Of a stretch of 36,468 bases of DNA, positions 23,754 to 31,630 are shown piece by piece (the first letter of the stretch is position 1; each line of letters begins with the position of its first letter). A program made the translations under genes and the position numbers. Under the pieces are notes generated by a model. It had not been told where the DNA came from. It saw nothing but the letters and a program-made list of their open reading frames with translations, and searched no databases. The stretch spans positions 1 through 36,468 of the forward strand of contig RXIX01000023.1 of NCBI GenBank assembly GCA_003989075.1, written 5' to 3'. This DNA is from Candidatus Competibacteraceae bacterium. GTDB lineage: Bacteria > Pseudomonadota > Gammaproteobacteria > Competibacterales > Competibacteraceae.

Positions 23754-24800
23754 GTGATCAAGCAGAAAATCGCCCTTGCCCTCGCCGCGAACCTTACCCT
23801 GGCGGGTGCCGCGCAGGCGCAGTCCGCCCGCGACTACATCAGCATCGTCGGCTCGTCGACCGTCTACCCGTTCTCGACTGCCGTAGCTGAACAGTTCGGC
23901 AAAACCAACAGCAGTTTCAAGACCCCGAAGGTGGAATCGACCGGCACCGGCGGCGGCTTCAAGCTGTTCTGCGGCGGCGTCGGCACTGAATATCCGGATA
24001 TCGCCAACGCCTCGCGGCCGATCAAGAAATCGGAAATCGAGACCTGCGCCAAGAATGGCGTCAAGGAGATCATCGAGGTCAACATCGGCTTTGACGGGAT
24101 CGTGATTGCCTCCTCAAAAAAGAACAAGCCGATGGCGCTGACTCTTGAGGATCTGTGGCTGGCGCTGGCCAAGGAAGTACCGGAACCGGGCACCGGCAAG
24201 CTGGTCGCCAATCCGTTCAAGACCTGGAAGGACGTGAACCCGGAACTGCCCGCCAACAAGATCGAAGTGCTTGGCCCACCGCCGACCTCCGGCACCCGGG
24301 ATGCCTTCGTGGAACTGGTCATGGATCATGGCTGCAAGAAATTCCCGGTGATCAAGGACCTGGAAAAGAGCGACGAAAAGAAGGCCAAGGCGATCTGTGG
24401 CACCTTGCGTGAGGATGGCGCCTACATCGAAGCCGGCGAGAACGACAACCTGATCGTCAACAAGCTGGTCGCCAATTCCAATGCGCTCGGCATCTTCGGC
24501 TACAGCTTCATGGAGGAGAATCTGGACAAGGTTCAGGGCGAAACCGTCAACGGCGTCGCGCCGAACTTCGAGAACATCGCCGACGGCAAGTATCCGATCT
24601 CGCGGCCGCTGTTCTTCTACGTCAAGAAGGCCCATGTTGGCGTGATTCCCGGCATCAAGGAATTCATCGCCGAATTCACCAGCGAAAAAGCCGCCGGTGA
24701 TGAAGGTTATCTGAGCAACAAGGGCCTGATCCCGCTGCCCAAGGACAAGCGTAAGCAGGTCGCAGCCGACGCCAACAGTCTCAAGACGCTGGCCCCGTAA
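23754..24800 (+). CDS. pstS: Phosphate ABC transporter periplasmic binding protein
   Basis: A 348-residue high-affinity phosphate-binding protein delivering phosphate to PstCA. Translation from the GTG gives a clear signal peptide ([22 protein letters not shown]) cleaved before QSARD. The phosphate-site motifs are present: [34 protein letters not shown], the [11 protein letters not shown] loop, IGFDGIVIA, and [11 protein letters not shown] carrying the Ser/Arg/Asp ligands. It is the first gene of pstSCAB-phoU. A long hairpin separates it from pstC, which would let binding protein be made in excess of the membrane parts. The upstream Pho-box-like repeats suggest phosphate-starvation control. 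Confidence 0.96.
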   Translation: MIKQKIALALAANLTLAGAAQAQSARDYISIVGSSTVYPFSTAVAEQFGKTNSSFKTPKVESTGTGGGFKLFCGGVGTEYPDIANASRPIKKSEIETCAKNGVKEIIEVNIGFDGIVIASSKKNKPMALTLEDLWLALAKEVPEPGTGKLVANPFKTWKDVNPELPANKIEVLGPPPTSGTRDAFVELVMDHGCKKFPVIKDLEKSDEKKAKAICGTLREDGAYIEAGENDNLIVNKLVANSNALGIFGYSFMEENLDKVQGETVNGVAPNFENIADGKYPISRPLFFYVKKAHVGVIPGIKEFIAEFTSEKAAGDEGYLSNKGLIPLPKDKRKQVAADANSLKTLAP

Positions 24801-24818
24801 CCGGGATCCCCTTCCAAT

Positions 24819-24860
24819 GCCATCCTGGGCTGAAGCAGCAGTTCTTCGGCCCGGGATGGC
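24819..24860 (+). terminator. Long intercistronic hairpin between pstS and pstC
   Basis: The arms 24819-24835 and 24844-24860 pair over 17 positions, with only two G-T wobbles, around an 8-base loop. The first arm starts GCCATCC and the second ends GGATGGC. Only GTTCTT follows, so full termination is unlikely. Partial attenuation or protection of the pstS mRNA 3' end is the probable role. Confidence 0.75.
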
Positions 24861-24884
24861 GTTCTTCATACGGATCACCGGGCC

Positions 24885-26264
24885 ATGTCGTTCTATCTGT
24901 TCCTTACCCTCCTCCTGTTGAGTTCTGGCTGCTATTACCTCGGTCGCCGGCGCGCCTTTACGGTCGCCGGTGATCATGTCCGCAACCTGCATTCCCTGCC
25001 CAGCTACTATGGCGCCTACACCGCCCTGTGGTGCGGCCTGCCGGCACTGCTGGTGTTCGCCGCCTGGACGGCCCTGCAGCCGAGCATCATTCTCGAACTG
25101 GTGACCAACGCGCTGCCGCCAGAGCTGCGCACGCTGCCACCAGGCCGTCTGGATCTGGTGCTCAACGACATCAAGAATCTGGTCAACGGCAACATCGTCT
25201 CCAGCGCGCCCGATCCGGCCATCCTGGCCGCTGCCGATCACTACCGCAACCTGCAGCTGATTGGCAACGCTGCGCTGTGGATCGCAGTGATGAGCCTGGC
25301 CATCGCCGGCGCCGCCCATGCCTGGCGCGCCATCTCGCCCAAGCTGCGCGCCCGCAACCGCGTCGAGCAGGTCGTAAACCTGTTCCTGGTCATCAGCTCA
25401 ACCATCGCCATCTTCACCACCGTCGGCATCATCCTGTCGGTGCTGTTCGAGTCGATCCTGTTCTTTGGCAAGGTGCCGATCAGCGATTTCCTGCTGGGCC
25501 TGCAATGGAGTCCACAAACCGCGTTGCGCGCCGATCAGGCCGGTTCATCGGGCGCCTTTGGCGCCGTGCCGCTGTTCGCCGGCACCCTGCTGATCTCCGG
25601 CATCGCCATGCTGGTTGCGGTACCGATCGGCCTGATGTCAGCGCTGTACCTGTCCGAGTACGCCACCCCGAAATTCCGCGCCACGGCCAAGCCGGCGCTG
25701 GAAGTGCTGGCCGGCATTCCCACCGTGGTCTACGGCTTCTTTGCCGCTCTGACCGTAGCGCCGCTGCTGCGCGACATCGGTACGGCTCTCGGCCTGCAGG
25801 TCGCCTCGGAAAGTGCGCTGGCCGCCGGGCTGGTCATGGGCATCATGATCATTCCCTTTGTCTCCTCGCTGTCCGACGACGTGATCAATGCTGTGCCACA
25901 GTCGATGCGCGACGGTTCCTACGCCCTCGGCGCGACCAAGTCGGAAACCATCAAGCGGGTGCTGCTGCCGGCCGCCCTGCCCGGCATCGTCGGCAGCATT
26001 CTGCTCGCCGTGTCGCGCGCCATCGGTGAAACCATGATCGTGGTCATGGCCGCCGGCCTGTCGGCCAACCTGACCGCCAATCCGCTGCAGGCAGTGACCA
26101 CAGTCACCGTGCAGATCGTCACCCTGCTCACCGGCGATCAGGAATTCGATAGCGCCAAGACCCTGGCCGCCTTTGCCCTGGGGATGGTGCTGTTCGTCGT
26201 CACTCTGATTCTCAACATCATCGCCCTGCATGTGGTGCGCAAGTACCGGGAACAGTATGAATAA
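24885..26264 (+). CDS. pstC: Phosphate ABC transporter permease PstC
   Basis: A 459-residue inner-membrane permease, longer than E. coli PstC (319) and like the extended form found in many gammaproteobacteria. The N-terminal extra part has hydrophobic helices near residues 3-20, 44-64, 128-146 and 165-195, with a periplasmic segment between the second and third. The conserved transport domain begins near SGAFGAVPLFAGTLLISG and includes the EAA-like cytoplasmic loop that contacts PstB (MRDGSYALGATKSETIKRVLLP), followed by SRAIGETMIVVMAAG. The reading frame overlaps pstA by eight bases, indicating coupled translation. Confidence 0.95.
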   Translation: MSFYLFLTLLLLSSGCYYLGRRRAFTVAGDHVRNLHSLPSYYGAYTALWCGLPALLVFAAWTALQPSIILELVTNALPPELRTLPPGRLDLVLNDIKNLVNGNIVSSAPDPAILAAADHYRNLQLIGNAALWIAVMSLAIAGAAHAWRAISPKLRARNRVEQVVNLFLVISSTIAIFTTVGIILSVLFESILFFGKVPISDFLLGLQWSPQTALRADQAGSSGAFGAVPLFAGTLLISGIAMLVAVPIGLMSALYLSEYATPKFRATAKPALEVLAGIPTVVYGFFAALTVAPLLRDIGTALGLQVASESALAAGLVMGIMIIPFVSSLSDDVINAVPQSMRDGSYALGATKSETIKRVLLPAALPGIVGSILLAVSRAIGETMIVVMAAGLSANLTANPLQAVTTVTVQIVTLLTGDQEFDSAKTLAAFALGMVLFVVTLILNIIALHVVRKYREQYE

Positions 26265-27564
26265 GCCCATCGCCCCCGCCGCACCGGCCCGCGATATCAA
26301 GGCCATCGTCAACGCCGGCCTGGCGCACCGCCACGCTGCCGAGCGCCGTTTCCGTCTTTACGGCCTGGTTGCCATCAGCCTCGGCCTGGCCTTTGTGGTG
26401 CTGATGTTCGCCAGCATCATCAGCAAGGGTTACCCGGCCTTCTGGCAGACCTATATCGAGCTGCCGGTTGCCTTCGACGCAGCAGTCATCGATCCCGAAG
26501 GCAAGCGCGACCCGAAAGTGCTGGAAAATGCCGATTACGCGGCTCTGGTCCGCGCCAGCCTGCGCAGCCTGTTCCCGCAGGTCGAAGGCCGCCGCGATCT
26601 GCGCGCCCTGTACGCGCTGGCCAGTTCCAGCGCGCCGCTGCAACTGCGCGCCGCAGTGCTCGACAACCCGACGCTGATCGGCAGCACGCAACCGGTCTGG
26701 GTGCTGGCCAGTGCCACAGTCGATACCTTCGTCAAGGGCAATATCGACCGCTCTCTCGATGAAACCCTGCGACCGATCAAGGACCAGGACATCGCCTGGG
26801 TCGACAAGCTGCGCGCCGATGATCGGCTGGAGCGACGCTTCAACAGCATTCTGTTCAATCACGGCGACTCGCGCGAACCCGAGCAGGCTGGCATCCGCGG
26901 CGCATTGATGGGATCGTTCTATACCCTGCTGGTCACCTTCCTGCTGTCCTTCCCGATTGGCGTGGCTACGGCGGTCTACCTGGAGGAGTTCGCGCCCAAA
27001 AACCGCTGGACCGACCTGATCGAGGTCAATATCAACAATCTAGCGGCAGTGCCGTCGATCGTGTTCGGCCTGCTCGGGCTGGCGGTGTTCATCAACTTCT
27101 TCGGCCTGCCGCGTTCGGCGCCGCTGGTCGGCGGTCTGGTGCTGAGTCTGATGACCCTGCCGGTGATCATCATTGCCGGGCGCGCCGCGCTGACCTCGGT
27201 GCCCCCATCGATTCGCGAAGCAGCGCTGGGCATGGGGGCTTCGAAGCTGCAGATGGTCGGCCATCATGTACTGCCACTGGCCATGCCGGGCATGCTGACC
27301 GGTTCGATCATCGGCATGGCCCGCGCTCTGGGCGAATCGGCGCCCCTGCTGATGATCGGCATGGTGGCCTTCATCGTCGATATTCCCAAGGGCATGTTCG
27401 ACCCGGCCACGGTGCTGCCAGTGCAGATCTATCTCTGGGCTGACCTGCCGGAACGGGCCTTTGTGGAACGCACCTCGGCGGCGATCATGGTGCTGCTGGC
27501 GTTCATGATCCTCATGAACGGTTTGGCGATTATCCTGCGCAAGCGCTTCGAGCGCCGCTGGTAA
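26257..27564 (+). CDS. pstA: Phosphate ABC transporter permease PstA (DUF3333 type)
   Basis: A 435-residue permease partner of PstC. The ATG at 26257 ([15 protein letters not shown]) lies inside the pstC stop region, with GGGAACAG upstream; an earlier in-frame start would extend further into pstC. The N-terminal cytoplasmic segment, first helix ([21 protein letters not shown]) and large periplasmic insert of about 180 residues match DUF3333, the extension of the long PstA type. The permease domain starts at [20 protein letters not shown] and holds the EAA-like loop ([20 protein letters not shown]) and [16 protein letters not shown]. coli PstA, without DUF3333, is 296 residues. Confidence 0.95.
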   Translation: MNKPIAPAAPARDIKAIVNAGLAHRHAAERRFRLYGLVAISLGLAFVVLMFASIISKGYPAFWQTYIELPVAFDAAVIDPEGKRDPKVLENADYAALVRASLRSLFPQVEGRRDLRALYALASSSAPLQLRAAVLDNPTLIGSTQPVWVLASATVDTFVKGNIDRSLDETLRPIKDQDIAWVDKLRADDRLERRFNSILFNHGDSREPEQAGIRGALMGSFYTLLVTFLLSFPIGVATAVYLEEFAPKNRWTDLIEVNINNLAAVPSIVFGLLGLAVFINFFGLPRSAPLVGGLVLSLMTLPVIIIAGRAALTSVPPSIREAALGMGASKLQMVGHHVLPLAMPGMLTGSIIGMARALGESAPLLMIGMVAFIVDIPKGMFDPATVLPVQIYLWADLPERAFVERTSAAIMVLLAFMILMNGLAIILRKRFERRW

Positions 27565-27602
27565 GCCTGCGCTGCCCTCACTTCCATCACGAGCCTTGCG
27601 AT

Positions 27603-28496
27603 ATGAGCACAACTCCTCTCGAAATCAACACGCCCCTGGATGGTGCGACCACGTCCAGCCGCGCGTCGGGCAATCCGCTCTCCAGCACCCAGATCACCGA
27701 TTACGACCACCGGCAGACCGTCGGCAAGATCACTGTCGATAATCCGAAAATGACCTGCCGCGGAGTCAACGTCTATTACGGCGCCAAGCAGGCGCTCAAG
27801 AACGTCAGCCTCGACATCGGCGCCAATGAAGTGATTGCCTTCATTGGCCCGTCCGGCTGCGGCAAGTCCACCTTCCTGCGCTGCCTGAACCGGATGAACG
27901 ACACCATCCCCGGCTGCCGGGTGGCCGGTGAGATTCGCCTCGATCAGGAGGACATCTACGATCGCAGTTTGGATGTGGTGCAATTGCGCGCCCGGGTCGG
28001 CATGGTGTTCCAGAAGCCCAACCCCTTCCCCAAGTCGATCTATGAAAACGTCGCCTACGGGCCACGCATTCACGGCATGGTGCAGAACAAGGCCGAGCTG
28101 GATGCCCTGGTCATTGCCAGCCTGGAGCGCGCCGGGCTGCTCAAGGAAGTGGAAAAGCGCCTTGAGGAACCCGGCACCGGCCTGTCCGGTGGCCAGCAGC
28201 AGCGCCTGTGCATTGCCCGGGCGATTGCGGTCAATCCCGAGGTGATTCTGATGGATGAGCCCTGCTCGGCGCTCGACCCGATCGCTACTGCCAAAATCGA
28301 GGAGCTGATCGACGAGCTGCGCGAGAACTACACCATCGTCATCGTTACCCACTCGATGCAGCAGGCGGCGCGGGTCTCGCAGCGCACCGCCTATTTCCAT
28401 CTCGGTGACCTGATCGAGATTGGCGAAACCGACCAGATTTTCACCAATCCCCGGCACAAGCTGACCGAGGATTACATCACCGGCCGCTTCGGCTGA
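27603..28496 (+). CDS. pstB: Phosphate ABC transporter ATPase PstB
   Basis: A 297-residue ATP-binding subunit. Walker A is GPSGCGKST (Gly82-Thr90), the Q-loop is in [21 protein letters not shown], the signature is [14 protein letters not shown] and Walker B is [16 protein letters not shown], followed by the H-loop VTHSMQQA. The [17 protein letters not shown] segment is specific to PstB. About 45 residues before [16 protein letters not shown] form a Ser/Thr-rich extension compared with E. coli PstB (257). A later start would shorten it, but none has a better ribosome-binding site. It follows pstA by 38 bases. Confidence 0.96.
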   Translation: MSTTPLEINTPLDGATTSSRASGNPLSSTQITDYDHRQTVGKITVDNPKMTCRGVNVYYGAKQALKNVSLDIGANEVIAFIGPSGCGKSTFLRCLNRMNDTIPGCRVAGEIRLDQEDIYDRSLDVVQLRARVGMVFQKPNPFPKSIYENVAYGPRIHGMVQNKAELDALVIASLERAGLLKEVEKRLEEPGTGLSGGQQQRLCIARAIAVNPEVILMDEPCSALDPIATAKIEELIDELRENYTIVIVTHSMQQAARVSQRTAYFHLGDLIEIGETDQIFTNPRHKLTEDYITGRFG

Positions 28497-28530
28497 TGCC
28501 TTCCTGACCGACGCGACGGGAGTACCGCAT

Positions 28531-29256
28531 ATGCCTATCAGTCATGACGCTCACACCGTCAAGCAGTTCGATATCCAGCTCGCCAACCTGCGCAATCTGG
28601 TTCTGGAAATGGGCGGGCTGGTCGAGGATCAGATTCAGCGCGCGATCCAGGCGCTGGATGACGAGGATCTGAGCGAAGCGCGTGAGGTGGTGTCGCGCGA
28701 CCAGATCATCAACGGCCTGCAGGTCAAGGCTGACGAGGATTGCATCAGCATCATCGCCCTGCGCCAGCCGGTCGGGGTCGATCTGCGCATGATCATGTCG
28801 CTGTCCAAGGCGGTGACCGATCTGGAGCGGATTGGCGACGAGGCCGAGAAAATTGCCCGGATGACGGTCAAGACCTATGACGGGGTCAGCAGTCCGCCCA
28901 GCGCCAAGCTGCTGCGCGACATCGCGCCCATGGCCAAGCAGGCGACCAGCATGCTGCACGGCTGTCTCGATGCGCTGGCCCGGCTGGATGTTGAGCGGGC
29001 GGTGCAGGTCGCGCGCGGGGATGATGAGCTGGATCAGGAATTCCAGTCGGCGCTGCGCCGGCTGATCACCTACATGATGGAAGACCCGCGCACTATCGGC
29101 CATGCCATCAATGTGATCTTCATCATCAAGGCGCTGGAGCGGATCGGCGATCATTCCAAGAACATCGCCGAGTACATCATCTATCTGGTCAAGGGCAAGG
29201 ACGTGCGCCACGTCAAGACCGAAGACCTGAGCAGCGCGGCCAGCGAGCCGGAATAA
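28531..29256 (+). CDS. phoU: Phosphate transport/signalling regulator PhoU
   Basis: A 241-residue cytosolic helical protein that modulates PstB and the PhoR kinase so that the Pho regulon is off when phosphate is plentiful. Two PhoU repeats are visible, each with the metal-binding E/DxxxD pattern: SLSKAVTDLERIGDEAEKIARM in the first and IIKALERIGDHSKNIAEYIIYL in the second. Its length matches E. coli PhoU (241). It is the last gene of the pst operon, 34 bases after pstB, and is followed by a strong terminator. The cognate phoB and phoR are not in this window. Confidence 0.96.
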   Translation: MPISHDAHTVKQFDIQLANLRNLVLEMGGLVEDQIQRAIQALDDEDLSEAREVVSRDQIINGLQVKADEDCISIIALRQPVGVDLRMIMSLSKAVTDLERIGDEAEKIARMTVKTYDGVSSPPSAKLLRDIAPMAKQATSMLHGCLDALARLDVERAVQVARGDDELDQEFQSALRRLITYMMEDPRTIGHAINVIFIIKALERIGDHSKNIAEYIIYLVKGKDVRHVKTEDLSSAASEPE

Positions 29257-29287
29257 GCCAGCCTGCAAGCCTCGGCAGACTTCTCAG

Positions 29288-29327
29288 CCGCCGCTCCGGG
29301 ACCGACCCGACGAGCGGCGGTTTTTTT
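29288..29327 (+). terminator. Rho-independent terminator of the pst-phoU operon
   Basis: CCGCCGCTC (29288-29296) and GAGCGGCGG (29312-29320) form a perfect 9-bp GC-rich stem around a 15-base loop, followed by seven T residues (29321-29327). The last T is the first base of the opposing gene's stop codon (TCA on the plus strand), so the convergent genes abut on this element. Confidence 0.92.
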
Positions 29328-30211
29328 CATGCCGCGTGGCCCTGCGCCCGCAGCCAGGCGGCGTGCTTGACGCGCATATCGGCCAGCACCTCCAGATCGA
29401 TCAGATCATCGTCGCGGATGCGCTCGTCATAGTTTTCCCAGCCCATGAAGTCGCGCAGCGCCCGCAGCAGTTCGGCATCGCACAGGCCATTGACCACCCC
29501 CTTGTAGAAACCGCGCGCGCGCAGGATCTGCTGCAATTCATTGGCGATGGCGGTATCGATCCGCGCCAGTTGTTCCGGCTCGCTGCGAAAATAGGTCAGG
29601 CGGTGGATGGCGTACAGCCGCTCCAGTTCGGCGATTGGCGTTGGATGGTCATAGACCGAGATATCGACGTAGCGATCATCGAAACCGCCATAGCCGCCAC
29701 CGGCACGCACCACTTTCAGCGCTGCGGACTGCTGGCCGCGCCGATCACCACCGGCGGCCTGTCCCGCCTGCAGGGCGATCATCAGGCGCAGCGCCAATGC
29801 GCCCGGCGTGGTCTCGAAGGCACGCACCATGGCCTGCACCACGCCCGGACCGGCCAAGGTATTGCCCTGCGCCGCACAATGGCGACCCTGCAGGCTGCCG
29901 GCCCAGTCGAAACCGTGCGCACCGGTGAAGCTGGCGCTGCGCCCCTGGGCATCGATGATGCCCACCTGCCGATAATCGCGCTGCGGGTCGCCATCGGTCA
30001 GGATGGCCAGAGCCTGTTCGGGCGACGCGCCATTCTCCAGCAGCGCCAGCCCGCGCGGCCCGTAGCTGGTGTTGCAATAGCATTGCGTGGCCACCGCGCC
30101 GACACCAGCTTTGGCGAAGGGAATCGAGACGCCGACGTTGGGAAATTTCGACTGCACGGCCACGCCCAGATCGCCGTTATCGGGATCAAAGGCGACGATG
30201 GAAAAGGTCAT
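29327..30211 (-). CDS. DUF1028 family protein with C-terminal peptidoglycan-binding-like domain
   Basis: A 294-residue protein. The first 220 residues match DUF1028, a family with an Ntn-hydrolase-like fold and no settled function: MTFSIVAFDPDNGDLGVAVQ, VGAVATQCYCNTSYGPRGL, ASFTGAHGFDWAG, HCAAQGNTLAGPGVV and QSAALKVVRAGGGYGG. The last 70 or so residues (IDTAIANELQQILRARGFY onward) correspond to the putative peptidoglycan-binding domain often found behind DUF1028. There is no signal peptide, so it is cytosolic as written. GAGGAGG stands seven bases before the ATG. It is the last of three leftward genes (moeB-like, cupin, this), 18 bases after the cupin. The biochemical role is unknown. Confidence 0.88.
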   Translation of the reverse strand: MTFSIVAFDPDNGDLGVAVQSKFPNVGVSIPFAKAGVGAVATQCYCNTSYGPRGLALLENGASPEQALAILTDGDPQRDYRQVGIIDAQGRSASFTGAHGFDWAGSLQGRHCAAQGNTLAGPGVVQAMVRAFETTPGALALRLMIALQAGQAAGGDRRGQQSAALKVVRAGGGYGGFDDRYVDISVYDHPTPIAELERLYAIHRLTYFRSEPEQLARIDTAIANELQQILRARGFYKGVVNGLCDAELLRALRDFMGWENYDERIRDDDLIDLEVLADMRVKHAAWLRAQGHAA

Positions 30212-30229
30212 GGCAATCCTCCTCGGGAT

Positions 30230-30718
30230 TCAGGTGAGTTGGGTAATCAGCGCGGCATGGCGCGGGTATTGCGCGATCAGCAGGGCGCGATCGGCCAGTT
30301 CAAAATCGGCAAAATCGAAGCCGGGCGCGACAGTGCAGGTGACCAGACTGAAGGCGGCCGGATCGTCGCTCTCCACGCCAGCACCGAACCAGCAGCCGGC
30401 GTGCGCCACGCCCTGCAACTGCTGATCAGCAGCCGGATCGCTGCCAAGGCGCAGGCAACGGTAATCGCCACCCGTATCGAGCACATGCACGCTCAGCGGC
30501 GCGCCGAGCTGAAAAAACCAGAGTTCATCGGATTTCAGGCGGTGCAGACGCGAGCGCTGGCCAGCGGGCAGCAGGTAGTGGATTGCGGTGAGCAGCGGAC
30601 GCGGTCCATGGCGATCGGGCGGATGCAAGGCCAGCGGCGCGGTGTAAATGCGCCGGAAATAGCCGCCTTCGGGGTGCGGTGTCAGATGCAGATGCGCGAT
30701 CCAGTCGGCGGCGGTCAT
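30230..30718 (-). CDS. DUF985 cupin (Cupin_5) protein
   Basis: A 162-residue single-domain cupin of the DUF985 type. It opens with ADWIAHLHLTPHPEGGYFRRIY, the family's N-terminal signature. It continues with TAIHYLLPAGQRSRLHRLKSDELWFFQLG, the cupin metal-box region (His and Glu), and ends with the second cupin motif in CTVAPGFDFADFELA. The ATG at 30718 overlaps the stop of the moeB-like gene by four bases, so this start is preferred over one 15 bases upstream. Members have been linked to sugar epimerase-like or oxalate-decarboxylase-like folds, but no activity can be assigned here. Confidence 0.88.
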   Translation of the reverse strand: MTAADWIAHLHLTPHPEGGYFRRIYTAPLALHPPDRHGPRPLLTAIHYLLPAGQRSRLHRLKSDELWFFQLGAPLSVHVLDTGGDYRCLRLGSDPAADQQLQGVAHAGCWFGAGVESDDPAAFSLVTCTVAPGFDFADFELADRALLIAQYPRHAALITQLT

Positions 30719-31461
30719 GGCGCGTGGCCACACACCGGGCAGGCCGGATCACGGGGCAGACGCAGGCTGCGCCATTCCATGCGCGCGGCATCGAGCAGCA
30801 GCAGGCGCCCGGCGAGCGGTTCGCCCAGCCCGCTCAGCAGCTTGATCGCTTCCAAAGCCTGGATGCTGCCAATAATACCGACCACCGGCGCCAGCACGCC
30901 GCGCTGGGCACAGGTTTCAGCGGGCATGGCCGGATCGCGGTACAGACAGCGGTAACAGCCGCCCAAACCATCCGGCCGCCACACCAGCACCTGCCCTTCC
31001 AGACGGATCGCCGCACCGCTGACCAGCGGCGTAGCGGTCGCGACACAGGCGGCGTTGATTGCCAGCCGGGTGGGCAGATTATCGCTGGCGTCGATCACCA
31101 CATCGGCAAGGCGCACCTGTTCGCGCAGTTCCGCAGCGTCCAGCGTCCGCGCCAGGGCGATCACCTCAAGGCCGGGATTCAATGCCCGCACAGCATCGCC
31201 AGCCGATTCGACCTTGAGCCGGCCAATATCCGCCGTGCGGTGGATGATCTGCCGTTGCAGGTTGGACAGGTCCACGGTATCGAAATCGACCAGCGTCAGC
31301 CGGCCAATGCCAGCGGCAGCCAGGTACATGGCCACCGGCGATCCCAAGCCGCCCAGACCGATAAGCAAGGCGTGGGACTGGCGCAACCGCTCCTGACCGG
31401 CAATATCGAATCCGGGCAGCAGAATGTGCCGACTGTAGCGCAGCAGTTCATCATCGGTCAT
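30715..31461 (-). CDS. moeB: MoeB/ThiF-type adenylyltransferase
   Basis: A 248-residue E1-like enzyme that adenylates the C-terminal Gly of a MoaD- or ThiS-type sulfur carrier, for molybdopterin or thiazole synthesis. It begins TDDELLRYSRHILLPGFDIAGQ like E. coli MoeB. The nucleotide-binding GLGGLGSPVAMYLAAAG, VDFDTVDLSNLQRQIIH (with the conserved Asp and Arg) and DASDNLPTRLAIN follow. Zinc ligands are CYRC and CPVC near the C terminus. No rhodanese domain is attached. GAGG lies seven bases before the ATG at 31461; an ATG six bases earlier is equally in frame but too close to that site. MoeB versus ThiF cannot be settled because neither moaD nor thiS is nearby. Confidence 0.88.
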   Translation of the reverse strand: MTDDELLRYSRHILLPGFDIAGQERLRQSHALLIGLGGLGSPVAMYLAAAGIGRLTLVDFDTVDLSNLQRQIIHRTADIGRLKVESAGDAVRALNPGLEVIALARTLDAAELREQVRLADVVIDASDNLPTRLAINAACVATATPLVSGAAIRLEGQVLVWRPDGLGGCYRCLYRDPAMPAETCAQRGVLAPVVGIIGSIQALEAIKLLSGLGEPLAGRLLLLDAARMEWRSLRLPRDPACPVCGHAP

Positions 31462-31615
31462 GCTCATGCCTCGGCGGGGACGCGGGAAGGAGTGATCATT
31501 ATAGTGAGCCATCAGGCCAGCACATGCGCCCAGCCCGGCGGAGCCAGGCGCTGAACGGCGCTCCCTGCAACCGGTGTTCCGGGCGTACTATAAGCCGGTT
31601 TTCCAGCCCTTCACC

Positions 31616-31620
31616 AAGGA
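31616..31620 (+). promoter_or_regulatory. Ribosome-binding site supporting a TTG start for yheS
   Basis: AAGGA at 31616-31620 precedes the TTG at 31631 by ten bases. Starting there gives 636 residues and an N terminus aligned with YheS. The upstream GTG at 31574 would add 19 residues not seen in the family. Confidence 0.5.
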
Positions 31621-31630
31621 CTCGCCCGGT

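Noticed and set aside
29336-30955. Plus-strand frame of 539 codons opposite DUF1028, the cupin and moeB
   Set aside because: It spans three well-supported genes on the other strand and carries no motif. High GC content keeps the antisense frame free of stops.
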